From: Paenibacillus validus NBRC 15382
Lineage (GTDB): Bacteria > Bacillota > Bacilli > Paenibacillales > NBRC-103111
Direction: 5' to 3'
DNA length: 64,000 nucleotides
Assembly: GCF_004000985.1 (NCBI RefSeq)
Contig: NZ_BIMH01000006.1
Span: 62,001 to 126,000 of the forward strand
Positions 6,790 to 14,979 of the stretch are shown piece by piece. The first letter of the stretch is position 1; every line of letters begins with the position of its first letter. The translations under genes were made by a program, and so were the position numbers. Below the pieces are notes generated by a model. That model saw nothing but the letters and a program-made list of their open reading frames with translations. It was not told the origin of the DNA and did not search any database.

Positions 6790-9309
6790 GTGAGCAAGAA
6801 CCAATCATGGATGGCGAGGCTGTTGGTCATCTCCCTGCTGGCGGGCGCAATTCCCGCAGCAGCGCAAGCGCAAACGGAACAAGGCATCTCTTTAAGCCTG
6901 AACGGTGGACCTGTCCGTTTCTCCGTCGAACCGCAGCTTGTCAACAGCACATTAATGGTGCCGCTGCGCGACGTATCGACGACACTTGGGGTAACGGTCG
7001 AGTGGGAGCAGGCCGCCAAGACGGCGACAGCGGTTAAAGGCGAGCGATCCATTCAGCTGACCGTCGGCAGCACGACCGCCTACCGCGGCGATACCGCCGT
7101 CACGTTGGCCGAAGCCCCGGTAACGGTGCAGGACAAGCTGCTCGTGCCACTGCGTTTCTTCAGCGAGTCGTTCGATTTTAACGTCTACTGGGACGGAGCG
7201 AATCGAGCGGTGAGTATCGTGGACGCGGATAAGAGCCTGCCGACCGTCGGATCCGTCGCCAGGCTCCAGGAGCTGCTGAAGGAGTCCGGCTTCGGCACGG
7301 ATTCGGGCAGCGGGTTCGCCGCCACGGGTGCGGTCGCCGAGAAGGCGATGTCCTCCGCGGCAGCTGCCGCTCCGGCAGCAGCAGCACAAGCCAAGTCTGC
7401 GGACGCCGCCGGCGGTGCCGGGTATTCGGGCACGAACGTGCAGGTCGAAGGCGTCGACGAAGCCGACATCATCAAGACGGACGGCCAATACATTTACCAA
7501 GTGAACCGCGACCGGGTGATCGTAACGTCGGCGGTTCCCGCCGACAACATGAGCGTCGTCGGTACGGTGTATGTGGACGACCGCAACTTTTATCCGCGCG
7601 AGCTGTATGTGGACGACCGGCATTTGGTCGTGATCGGTACGACATTCCATCCGCAGTCTGGCGAACCGGTTCAGCCGGAACCGATGCCGCTGCTCAGGGA
7701 TAAGCCCGCTGTATCGGCGAACCCTTCCGCAGCGGTCGATTCCGGCTCATCCGCGAGCGTCGAACGGATGCCGGTCGTTGCACCGGCCGGGGGCGAATTG
7801 AAGAAGATCGCGGTGCGCCCGAACCCGGGCCGTTCTACGACCAAGACGATCGTATACGATCTCGCCGACCGCAGCAGCTTGAGGCCGGTGCGTGAAACCG
7901 AGCTGGAGGGCAACTACATATCTTCGCGTAAAATCGGAGACGCATTGTATGTGATTACCAACAAGTACATGAATTCGTTCCAGCTGATGCGCCCGAACGG
8001 GGCTGAAGCAGGCGCCGGTACGGACGCCTCCCTGCCCGCTTACCGGGATTCGAACGCCGGCACAAACTTCCAAACGATCGGGCTGGAAGACGTTCGCTAC
8101 TTTCCGAAAGCGGTAAAACCGAATTACTTGCTTATTGGCGGCCTCAACCTCGGGGAACCCGGGAAAAACATGCAGGTGACCAGTTACTTGGGCTCCGGGC
8201 AGCACGTCTATGCATCCGCTTCGAACCTGTACATCGGAGTGAACGAATATGAGGCGGCGCCGGAGGGCCCGGTTGCTTTAGCTGCACCTGCGGCGGAGCA
8301 GGCCGACCGGTCAATGCCGCCAAGCTGGACGCCGCCGGAGACGCAAACCGTCATTTATAAATTCGGTCTGAATCAAGGCACGGTTCATTACGAAGGACGC
8401 GGCAAAGTGCCGGGACATCCGTTAAACCAATTCTCGATGGATGAACATAACGGCTTCTTCCGGATCGCCACGACGTCCGGCGCCATGTGGCGCAACGACG
8501 AGTTCACCTCCAAGAACAACGTGTACGTCTTGGACGCCTCGATGCAGACGGTCGGCAAGCTGGAAGATTTGGCGCCGGGCGAGCGCATTTACTCGGTTCG
8601 TTATGCCGGAGACCGCGCCTACATGGTCACGTTCCGCAACGTAGATCCGCTGTTCGTCATCGACTTGAAGGAGCCGGCAGCGCCTGCCGTATTGGGTAAG
8701 CTGAAAATTCCCGGTTACAGCGATTATTTGCATCCTTACGACGAGAACCACTTGATCGGCTTCGGCAAAGAAACGGTCGAGGTGGCCAATAAAGGCGCCG
8801 GAGGGCCCGGTGAGGAAACGATGGCCTACTACCAAGGCATGAAGATTGCGATGTTCGATGTGTCTGATGTGAAAAACCCGAAAGAGCTCTTTAAAGAAAC
8901 GATCGGCGACCGCGGCACCCATTCGGATCTGCTGCACAACCACAAGGCGCTGCTGTTCTCCAGGGAGAAACAACTGATGGCCTTCCCGGTTACCGTCATG
9001 GAGGTTCCCAATAACAAGGCGGCCGACCCGACCGCTTATGGCGAATTTGCTTTTCAAGGCGCCTATGTGTACGGAATCGACCTGCATCAGGGCTTCCAGC
9101 TTCGGGGCAAAATCACGCATTTGACCGACGACGATCTGAAAAAGTCCGGAAGCGGCTGGTATGACGGCAGCCGAAACGTTGAACGCCTCTTGTACATCGG
9201 CGACATCTTGTACTCGGCTTCGCCGGATGCCGTGAAAGCAAACCGGTTATCCGATTTGCAGGAAGTCGGTTCCGTCACACTTCCGCCATGGACGCCGAAA
9301 CAACCGTAG
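6790..9309 (+). CDS. Secreted copper-amine-oxidase-N plus beta-propeller protein
   Basis: The 839-residue exported protein begins with a Sec signal peptide (about 1-27, ending AQA). Next comes a copper-amine-oxidase N-terminal-like domain (about 30-145; PLRDVSTTLG and PLRFFSESF repeats), common in Paenibacillus surface proteins and not itself an oxidase. After an Ala-rich linker (about 185-215) a large Beta_propel domain follows (about 218-835), starting GTNVQVEGVDEADIIKTDG, the hallmark of that family. The role is unknown, probably in the cell envelope. GTG 6790 is chosen because AAGGAGG lies nine bases upstream. The gene is monocistronic. Confidence 0.88.
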   Translation: MSKNQSWMARLLVISLLAGAIPAAAQAQTEQGISLSLNGGPVRFSVEPQLVNSTLMVPLRDVSTTLGVTVEWEQAAKTATAVKGERSIQLTVGSTTAYRGDTAVTLAEAPVTVQDKLLVPLRFFSESFDFNVYWDGANRAVSIVDADKSLPTVGSVARLQELLKESGFGTDSGSGFAATGAVAEKAMSSAAAAAPAAAAQAKSADAAGGAGYSGTNVQVEGVDEADIIKTDGQYIYQVNRDRVIVTSAVPADNMSVVGTVYVDDRNFYPRELYVDDRHLVVIGTTFHPQSGEPVQPEPMPLLRDKPAVSANPSAAVDSGSSASVERMPVVAPAGGELKKIAVRPNPGRSTTKTIVYDLADRSSLRPVRETELEGNYISSRKIGDALYVITNKYMNSFQLMRPNGAEAGAGTDASLPAYRDSNAGTNFQTIGLEDVRYFPKAVKPNYLLIGGLNLGEPGKNMQVTSYLGSGQHVYASASNLYIGVNEYEAAPEGPVALAAPAAEQADRSMPPSWTPPETQTVIYKFGLNQGTVHYEGRGKVPGHPLNQFSMDEHNGFFRIATTSGAMWRNDEFTSKNNVYVLDASMQTVGKLEDLAPGERIYSVRYAGDRAYMVTFRNVDPLFVIDLKEPAAPAVLGKLKIPGYSDYLHPYDENHLIGFGKETVEVANKGAGGPGEETMAYYQGMKIAMFDVSDVKNPKELFKETIGDRGTHSDLLHNHKALLFSREKQLMAFPVTVMEVPNNKAADPTAYGEFAFQGAYVYGIDLHQGFQLRGKITHLTDDDLKKSGSGWYDGSRNVERLLYIGDILYSASPDAVKANRLSDLQEVGSVTLPPWTPKQP

Positions 9310-9326
9310 ATTCGAGCAAGTTTCGC

Positions 9327-9355
9327 TTGGCATCCCCATGAGGCTAGGGTACAAT
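9327..9355 (+). promoter_or_regulatory. Sigma-A promoter for a 35-residue protein
   Basis: TTGGCA at 9327-9332 and TACAAT at 9350-9355 with the ideal 17-base spacer. Confidence 0.65.
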
Positions 9356-9395
9356 ACTTGAAGAGCTGAAATTAGGGCATGGAGGACTTGAACCC

Positions 9396-9503
9396 ATGGT
9401 AACTTTTATTATCGTCATCTCTATCATCATAGCGATTGCCATATCGGCTTCCGCCATCTACGTGACGAACAAAGCGTACGCGCGCAAATATTACGACGAG
9501 TAG
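9396..9503 (+). CDS. 35-residue single-helix membrane protein
   Basis: The ORF starts at ATG 9396 with GGAGG at 9381-9385, ten bases upstream, and a near-consensus promoter before it. The product has one transmembrane helix of about 20 residues (FIIVISIIIAIAISASAIYV) followed by a basic and aromatic tail ending YYDE. Such very short proteins often modulate a larger membrane partner. It ends one base before the stop of the convergent DUF92 gene. No homologue is recognised by eye. Confidence 0.6.
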   Translation: MVTFIIVISIIIAIAISASAIYVTNKAYARKYYDE

Positions 9504-9504
9504 A

Positions 9505-10350
9505 TTACAGCAGAAGGCTTACGGCTGCGGCGACCGCACCTCCGATCAACGAGCTGAGCCCGTTCACCGCATCATTCGTCATCCAAGCCAAACCGCGATA
9601 TCGAACCGCCGCTGCCTTGCAGTGGCGGTTTTTTTCGATTTCTTTGCCGCATACGGTGCAGCGGTACATGACTTGTACGACGGCCCCGAGCCACGAATCC
9701 AGCAGCGAGCCGGTCAACCCGCCGAGCACGCCGATGAGGAGCAGCGGCAGAAGCCCGAACGCAGGTTCGGCCGTACCGATGACGGCTCCGGCGCCGGGTT
9801 GAAGCGCGGCGAGCGTCCAGGCGGTCCCGCCGATGAGGAGTCCGCCGGCCGCGGAAGCGCCTAGGCCTAGCGGCGTAATGCCGCCGGACGTGCCGGGAGC
9901 GACCCGTCGACCGCTCACGATGGAGCGCGGCTGCGTGCGGCTGAGGCCGCCGATTTCTGTTGCCCACGTATCGGCAGTGACAGTCGCCATAACGCCGACG
10001 TAAGCCGCCCACCAGACGGGGTGCGGCCAAAGGGCGTAAGCGAGGCATAACAGCAGCCCCACTCCGCCGTTGGCGAGCACTTGTCCGGCATCGCGACGAC
10101 CGGATTTGGCATAACCGCTCTCGGCTGCGGCCTTCTTCCGGCTCTTCCACTTGGATAAGACGGACGATGTAATAAAGAACACGATCAGCGTGCCGAACCA
10201 CGCCAGGCTTCCTGCGGCATACATAAGGGTGCCAAGCAAGACGGCAGCCGCAAAACCGGACCCCGACAGGGATTTTCGCCAATAGGCCGCCCCTGCGACG
10301 GCTAAACTTCCGATAAGTCCGATGGTCACGGACTGCAGCATGTGCAGCAT
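9505..10350 (-). CDS. DUF92 family membrane protein
   Basis: The 281-residue polytopic protein has six to seven hydrophobic helices. The DUF92/TMEM19 family is recognised from GRRDAGQVLANGG (about 84-96), TVTADTWATEIGGLS and TSGGITPLG. In plants and cyanobacteria a member is phytyl-phosphate kinase, but the bacterial function is unknown. A short Cys pair (CTVCGKEIEKNRHC) lies near residue 232. The ATG at 10350 has AAGGAGAG ten bases upstream. It is a single gene facing away from the HD-GYP gene. Confidence 0.85.
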   Translation of the reverse strand: MLHMLQSVTIGLIGSLAVAGAAYWRKSLSGSGFAAAVLLGTLMYAAGSLAWFGTLIVFFITSSVLSKWKSRKKAAAESGYAKSGRRDAGQVLANGGVGLLLCLAYALWPHPVWWAAYVGVMATVTADTWATEIGGLSRTQPRSIVSGRRVAPGTSGGITPLGLGASAAGGLLIGGTAWTLAALQPGAGAVIGTAEPAFGLLPLLLIGVLGGLTGSLLDSWLGAVVQVMYRCTVCGKEIEKNRHCKAAAVRYRGLAWMTNDAVNGLSSLIGGAVAAAVSLLL

Positions 10351-10442
10351 GATTCTATCTCTCCTTCTTTATACCTGCAAACCCTGTGCCTGATAGCTTC
10401 GATTAACGTTTGCATTCGGCGGCCTTTATGTTTACAGAACTA

Positions 10443-10471
10443 TTGCCATTATAATATGATTTGGTTATATG
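10443..10471 (+). promoter_or_regulatory. Candidate promoter for the HD-GYP gene
   Basis: TTGCCA at 10443-10448 and TATATG at 10466-10471, spaced 17 bases, about 28 bases before the start codon. Confidence 0.45.
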
Positions 10472-10498
10472 GAAAAATCGTCCGGGGAGTGAGACGCC

Positions 10499-11719
10499 GT
10501 GCATGAGGATTTCGGAATCGAAAAGGTGCGAGTCAAGCGGGATTTGGATTCGCAAGAGATGCTGCGCGTCATCTTCGACTATGCGGCCAAAATAGCGAAT
10601 GAGCGGCGGCTCGACAATCTGCTCATGCTGATGGCCGATATGGGCCGGCAAATGGTCGTATCCGACCGTTGTACGGTTTGGATGCTGGACCGCCATAGCA
10701 ACGAGCTGTATTCCACCGTCGCCCACGGAGTACCGCCTCTGCGCATCCCGAGCACGGCCGGTCTCGTCGGGTATGCGGTGCAATCCGGGAACCCGATCTT
10801 CATCGACGACGCCTACACGAATGCGGAATTTAAAGACGTGCTGCAGCACGGCGCTATCGCCACCGATCAGAGAACGGGCTATCGCACGAAGGCTCTCATG
10901 GTCATTCCGTTCCGTAATAACGAAGGCGAGATTATGGGCGCCTATCAGGCGGTCAATAAGCTGACGAGAAGCGAGCAGTTCTCACAGCGCGACTTGGAAT
11001 ACTTAACGCTAGCTGCATCGTATGCCGGCAAATCGCTGGAATCCGCACTGCTGACGGCCGAAATCGAAGAAACGCAAAAAGAGATCATCTTCACGATGGG
11101 GGAAATCGGCGAAAGCCGTTCGAAGGAAACCGGCAACCATGTCAAGCGGGTCGCCGAGTACTCGTACTTGCTCGCCATCGGCTTAGGCATCAGCCAACAG
11201 GAAGCGGAGCTGCTCAAGATCGCCTCCCCGATGCATGACATCGGCAAGGTGGCGATTCCGGACGCCGTGTTGAAAAAACCCGGCAAGCTGACCGATGAAG
11301 AATTCGAGATCATGAAGTCGCATACGACGATCGGCTACAACCTGCTGAAAAATTCGAATCGCCATCTGTTACAAACAGCCGCCGTCGTCGCTTACCAGCA
11401 TCACGAAAAATGGAATGGACGCGGTTATCCATGCGGCTTGCAGGGCGAAGAGATCCACATCTTCGGCCGTATAACCGCCATCGCCGACGTCTTCGACGCG
11501 CTGGGCAGCGAACGGGTATATAAGAAGGCTTGGGAACTGGACCGCATTCTGAATTTGTTTAAAGAAGAACGAGGACAGCATTTCGACCCGAAGGTCGTGG
11601 ACGTGTTCATGGAGCAGCTGCCCCAAATTTTGAAGGTACGCGACGAGCATTCCGACCTTGCGTCTGAGGAAGCAGCGGCTAACGGAAAATTAGCCCGAAA
11701 CGAGCCAGCCGCCAAGTGA
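10499..11719 (+). CDS. GAF-HD-GYP cyclic-di-GMP phosphodiesterase
   Basis: The 406-residue cytoplasmic protein has an N-terminal GAF sensor (about 22-170; GLVGYAVQSGNPIFIDDAY) and an HD-GYP hydrolase (about 180-375). Key residues are present: the HD pair at 246-247 (HDIGK), HHEKWNGRGYP with GYP at 309-311, and the TAIADVFDAL helix. The family breaks cyclic-di-GMP to pGpG or GMP, so it opposes the nearby cyclase at 4974. GTG 10499 is chosen because GGGGAG lies about ten bases upstream. The gene is monocistronic with a shared bidirectional terminator. Confidence 0.92.
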   Translation: MHEDFGIEKVRVKRDLDSQEMLRVIFDYAAKIANERRLDNLLMLMADMGRQMVVSDRCTVWMLDRHSNELYSTVAHGVPPLRIPSTAGLVGYAVQSGNPIFIDDAYTNAEFKDVLQHGAIATDQRTGYRTKALMVIPFRNNEGEIMGAYQAVNKLTRSEQFSQRDLEYLTLAASYAGKSLESALLTAEIEETQKEIIFTMGEIGESRSKETGNHVKRVAEYSYLLAIGLGISQQEAELLKIASPMHDIGKVAIPDAVLKKPGKLTDEEFEIMKSHTTIGYNLLKNSNRHLLQTAAVVAYQHHEKWNGRGYPCGLQGEEIHIFGRITAIADVFDALGSERVYKKAWELDRILNLFKEERGQHFDPKVVDVFMEQLPQILKVRDEHSDLASEEAAANGKLARNEPAAK

Positions 11720-11731
11720 CCCGCCAAAATG

Positions 11732-11766
11732 AAGACCGCCCCTATTCGAATGAACGGGGCGGTCTT
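11732..11766. terminator. Bidirectional terminator
   Basis: An 11-pair perfect stem (AAGACCGCCCC with GGGGCGGTCTT) lies between two convergent genes. Confidence 0.8.
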
Positions 11767-11778
11767 ATTGTCGTTGAA

Positions 11779-12414
11779 TTACAAAGCCGGAATGCGCGCG
11801 TGGAACGAACCGAGCGTCTTCTCGCCCCAAAGAAGCTCGAAGAGATCGCCATCCTGAACGGCTGCAACGCCGGCCGGCGTTCCCGTATAAATCAAATCGC
11901 CTTGGCCGAGACCGTAATGCTGCGCGATATAATCAATGATCACCTGCAAGTTGAAAATCATATCGTTCAGGTTGCCGCGCTGCGCTTCTTTCCCGTTGCG
12001 AATAAGGCTGAACTCTACCCGCTTTGCCTCCTCGAAACCAGGGAACGCAACGAACGGCGTCACCACCGCAGATCGTAAAAACCCTTTGGCCGGCAGCCAT
12101 GGGTATCCCTTCTGCTTGACGACATTCTGTACATCGCGCAGTGTAAAATCAATCCCGAGCGCCATCCGGTCGACCAGTTCGTCTACGGTATTACCCGGGG
12201 AATAATCGCGCCCGATATGGAGCACGAGCTCCGCTTCATAATGCACCTCGCCCCTGCCTGCAGGCAGCTCGATGGCGCTGCCGTCCATCTGAGTTATGGC
12301 ATGCGTCGGTTTTGTGAAGATCATCGGCTCGTCGGGAACGCTGTTCCCAAGCTCGGCAGCATGCAGTCCGTAATTGCGTCCTACGCAATAAATGTTGCGA
12401 ATCGATTGTTTCAT
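11779..12414 (-). CDS. Fumarylacetoacetate hydrolase family protein
   Basis: The 211-residue protein has the FAH fold without an N-terminal extension. It starts IRNIYCVGRNYGLHAAELG, followed by PMIFTKPTHAI and the metal site HYEAELVLHIG (the ExE pair plus the Asp of GIDFTLRDVQ). Family members hydrolyse C-C bonds or decarboxylate acyl-pyruvates and oxaloacetate; the substrate here is unknown. The closing YTGTPAGVAAVQDGD motif is intact. It follows the CapA gene on the same strand after 44 bases and may be co-transcribed with it. Confidence 0.88.
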   Translation of the reverse strand: MKQSIRNIYCVGRNYGLHAAELGNSVPDEPMIFTKPTHAITQMDGSAIELPAGRGEVHYEAELVLHIGRDYSPGNTVDELVDRMALGIDFTLRDVQNVVKQKGYPWLPAKGFLRSAVVTPFVAFPGFEEAKRVEFSLIRNGKEAQRGNLNDMIFNLQVIIDYIAQHYGLGQGDLIYTGTPAGVAAVQDGDLFELLWGEKTLGSFHARIPAL

Positions 12415-12458
12415 CGTTAATTGTTCGCCCTTTCGTTGTCAGAGTCTGGTTTCCATTG

Positions 12459-13907
12459 TTATTCTGTTTTTTCGGTTTTGCTCGGCTGTTTGGCCGTATT
12501 CGCCGGGTTTGTCGTGCTGGACGATGGTTTCGCCGGCTCCTCCGTTTTGGAGGTATCCGCCGATTTCAGCGGTTTCTCCGGCTTCGCCGTATCGACCTGC
12601 TTCGGGCTCTCGCCCGTCTTTGAACTGTCTTTGGCCGGCGGCTTGGGCGAAGTCGCAGCAGGCTTGCTGCCGTCATTCGATTTCGTCAAACCGTTCGTCA
12701 CGCTCTTGTTGATGGGAGGCTTCGGCGTTTCCGTCACGAACTTGTTCACCGGCCCTACCGTGATGACGCCTTTCGTATCGATTCGCGCGTTAACCGAATT
12801 TTTCGTCAGCTTCTCGAACAGCTTCTGCGCTTGATCGTCGATCATCCGGATCGGCTGTGCCCACTTGGTCAAGATAGGCACCAAATTTAAATCGCAGCTG
12901 CGATCCTTCGCACAGGATGCTTCCAGAATCAAGCTTTCCCACGTATCCGGATTTTCATTGGTCGTGAAGATGAAGTTACCCAGGCTATAAGCGATCCATT
13001 TGCCTTTGTACTGCTCAAATCCTTGCAGCACATGCGGGTGGCTGGCCACGATCAGATCGGCGCCGTGATCGATATACTCATGAGCCAAGTCCGTCTGCAC
13101 CTTGACCGGACGCGGGTTGCGTTCCTCGCCCCAATGGGCGATGACGACGACCAGATCGGCCTCGCTTCGCGCTTTCGTGATCGCATCCAGCGCCAGCTTG
13201 CTCGAATAAGTGGCGGCAAGTCCCGGCTTTTGCGCAGTCGCCATCCAGCTGGTATCCGGCAATACGCGGCTGAAGCCGAGAAATGCGACTTTGATTCCTT
13301 TATGCTCGATAATCTCGTGCTTATACGCCTCTTGCGCATTGCGTCCTGCTCCGACGCGGCGTAATTGCTGATCGTCCAAATGCCCGAGCGTATCAAGCAG
13401 ACCGTCTTGCCCATAATCCATCGAGTGATTGTTCGCCAAATTGACCAAATCGACGCCGGCCCGCTTGAGCTCCGGCAGAGCAAGCGGAGATGAGCGGTAG
13501 ACGTATTCTTTCGTTTGAGCCGTGCCTCTCGTCGTGATCGGCGTCTCCAGGTTGACGATGGTCAAGTCCGCTTTGTCCAGATAAGATTTTACATACTTAT
13601 ACGGGTAATCGTACCCGTTCTTGACGAGCAAATCCTCCACCTTGCTTGCGAACATAACGTCCCCGACGAAGGCTAATTTGACGCGTGCCTTGTCTTCCGA
13701 AGCCGGCTGTGCCGTGCTTCCCTGTTCTCCGCCAGGAGCAGCGACGGGTGCGGCTGCCGGCGGTTCCTCGATGCGATTCACCGCCGTCGGCAGAGGCGCC
13801 GCTTCGGTCTTAGGACTTGTTTCCGCAGTCGGTGTCTGCATGTCCGGCCGGGCCTCCAGCCACTGGATCAAATAAACGAATGCGCCAAAGACGAAGACGG
13901 CCAGCAC
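12459..13907 (-). CDS. CapA-family (PgsA-like) membrane-anchored protein
   Basis: The protein is a metallophosphoesterase-like CapA/PgsA domain (about 75-345 from GTG 13907) held by an N-terminal helix. Motifs include KLAFVGDVMFASKVE, NLETPIT, LANNHSMDYG and ASHPHVLQGFE. Homologues take part in poly-gamma-glutamate capsule synthesis, but many orphan copies have unknown roles. The last 90 residues are Pro/Lys/Ser/Thr-rich and may cross the wall. Starting at GTG 13907 removes the basic N-flank of the membrane helix. An ATT at 13982, nine bases after AAAGGGG, restores 25 residues (QKHKREKEKKVWKSLRLK) and is structurally better. The start is therefore uncertain. Confidence 0.85.
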   Translation of the reverse strand: MLAVFVFGAFVYLIQWLEARPDMQTPTAETSPKTEAAPLPTAVNRIEEPPAAAPVAAPGGEQGSTAQPASEDKARVKLAFVGDVMFASKVEDLLVKNGYDYPYKYVKSYLDKADLTIVNLETPITTRGTAQTKEYVYRSSPLALPELKRAGVDLVNLANNHSMDYGQDGLLDTLGHLDDQQLRRVGAGRNAQEAYKHEIIEHKGIKVAFLGFSRVLPDTSWMATAQKPGLAATYSSKLALDAITKARSEADLVVVIAHWGEERNPRPVKVQTDLAHEYIDHGADLIVASHPHVLQGFEQYKGKWIAYSLGNFIFTTNENPDTWESLILEASCAKDRSCDLNLVPILTKWAQPIRMIDDQAQKLFEKLTKNSVNARIDTKGVITVGPVNKFVTETPKPPINKSVTNGLTKSNDGSKPAATSPKPPAKDSSKTGESPKQVDTAKPEKPLKSADTSKTEEPAKPSSSTTNPANTAKQPSKTEKTE

Positions 13908-14044
13908 AACGATTTTCAGCCGGAGCGACTTCCATACTTTCTTCTCTTTCTCCCTCTTATGCTTCTGCGTCCGCGATTGAATGATAACCTACCCCTTTAA
14001 AACGAACTGGCTGCCAAATAAGCCCATACGTTCTCGTGCACCCT

Positions 14045-14050
14045 ATTATA
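14045..14050 (-). promoter_or_regulatory. Extended -10 element for the CapA gene
   Basis: On the minus strand TGGTATAAT forms an extended -10; ATGACC lies 17 bases upstream as a weak -35. Confidence 0.45.
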
Positions 14051-14096
14051 CCAAAACTCCCTCTCACGGTCATGGGCAATTGTCCCAATATTTTGC

Positions 14097-14102
14097 TATA
14101 AT
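14097..14102 (+). promoter_or_regulatory. Extended -10 element for the phosphoesterase gene
   Basis: TGCTATAAT at 14094-14102 is an extended -10, about 40 bases before ATG 14143; no good -35 is seen. Confidence 0.45.
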
Positions 14103-14142
14103 GAAGTTCGAATTTATGTGCTGACGATGGAAAGGACACAAG

Positions 14143-14892
14143 ATGGACAAAATCGCTATCATTTCCGATATTCATAGCAATCTAACCGCATTGGATACCG
14201 TCCTCGCCGATATTCGCGGACGCGGGATCGAACGAATCGTATGCCTCGGCGACTTGGTGGGCAAAGGCCCGCAGCCGGCGGAATCGGTAGACCGCATACG
14301 CGAAGTATGCGAAACGACGGTGCAAGGCAATTGGGACCACGGCATTGGCGGACCCCAGGACAAAGAAGCCGGACGCTGGCAGCAAAGCCGGCTTTCTGCC
14401 GAGCAGCTGCGCTACTTGAGCAAGCTCCCCTTCGCCTGCGACCTGCGAATAAGCGGGCGCAGGGTTCGCTTGGTCCATGCATCCGCGAGCAGCGTCTATC
14501 ATCGCGTCTACCGCAAAGCGAGCAAGCGGGAGAAGCTGCGCATGTTCGAGAACACCGAAGCGACGGGCGGGTTCGCCGGCACCGATGAGACGCCTGACGT
14601 GCTGGGGTACGGAGACCTTCACCTTCCCTTTATGCACACCTTATTGTCTGGAGCGAAGCAAGGGCTGCTGTTGTTCAACACCGGCAGCGTAGGGGCTCCC
14701 TATGACGGCTTGCCGCTGGCCAGCTATACGATTCTGGAAGGCGTATTCGGCGGCGATCGGGAAGCGCCTTTTGGCATCCAGTGGGTTCGCGTTCCTTACG
14801 ACGTCGAGCGGGCGATTGCGATTGCCGAAGAGGTTGCGCTGCCGCAGCTTGAGCGTTTCCGTTACGAGCAGCGAAGCGGACGCGAGCAGTAA
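14143..14892 (+). CDS. Calcineurin-like metallophosphoesterase, YfcE/Metallophos_2 type
   Basis: The 249-residue cytoplasmic hydrolase has metal-binding motifs DIH (9-11), GDLVGKGP (about 37) and GNWD (about 65), and a histidine in LVHAS (about 110). The usual GHTH motif is replaced by GYGDLHLPF (about 155), so the last histidine pair is altered while one His remains. Metal-dependent phosphodiester or phosphomonoester hydrolysis is expected; the substrate is unknown. ATG 14143 has an AAAGGA site eight bases upstream. It precedes an MFS gene on the same strand after 87 bases. Confidence 0.85.
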   Translation: MDKIAIISDIHSNLTALDTVLADIRGRGIERIVCLGDLVGKGPQPAESVDRIREVCETTVQGNWDHGIGGPQDKEAGRWQQSRLSAEQLRYLSKLPFACDLRISGRRVRLVHASASSVYHRVYRKASKREKLRMFENTEATGGFAGTDETPDVLGYGDLHLPFMHTLLSGAKQGLLLFNTGSVGAPYDGLPLASYTILEGVFGGDREAPFGIQWVRVPYDVERAIAIAEEVALPQLERFRYEQRSGREQ

Positions 14893-14979
14893 GAGATTGT
14901 GTAAGTGTCGTATTATTATGGTAAGATAAGCAGAAGTTGTCCGGGTCACAGGATCCGAGGACGAAAGTAGGCGAGCAAC

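Noticed and set aside
8422-9120. Long minus-strand open frame inside the beta-propeller gene
   Set aside because: Antisense shadow of a coding region with high GC3; no motifs or translation signals.
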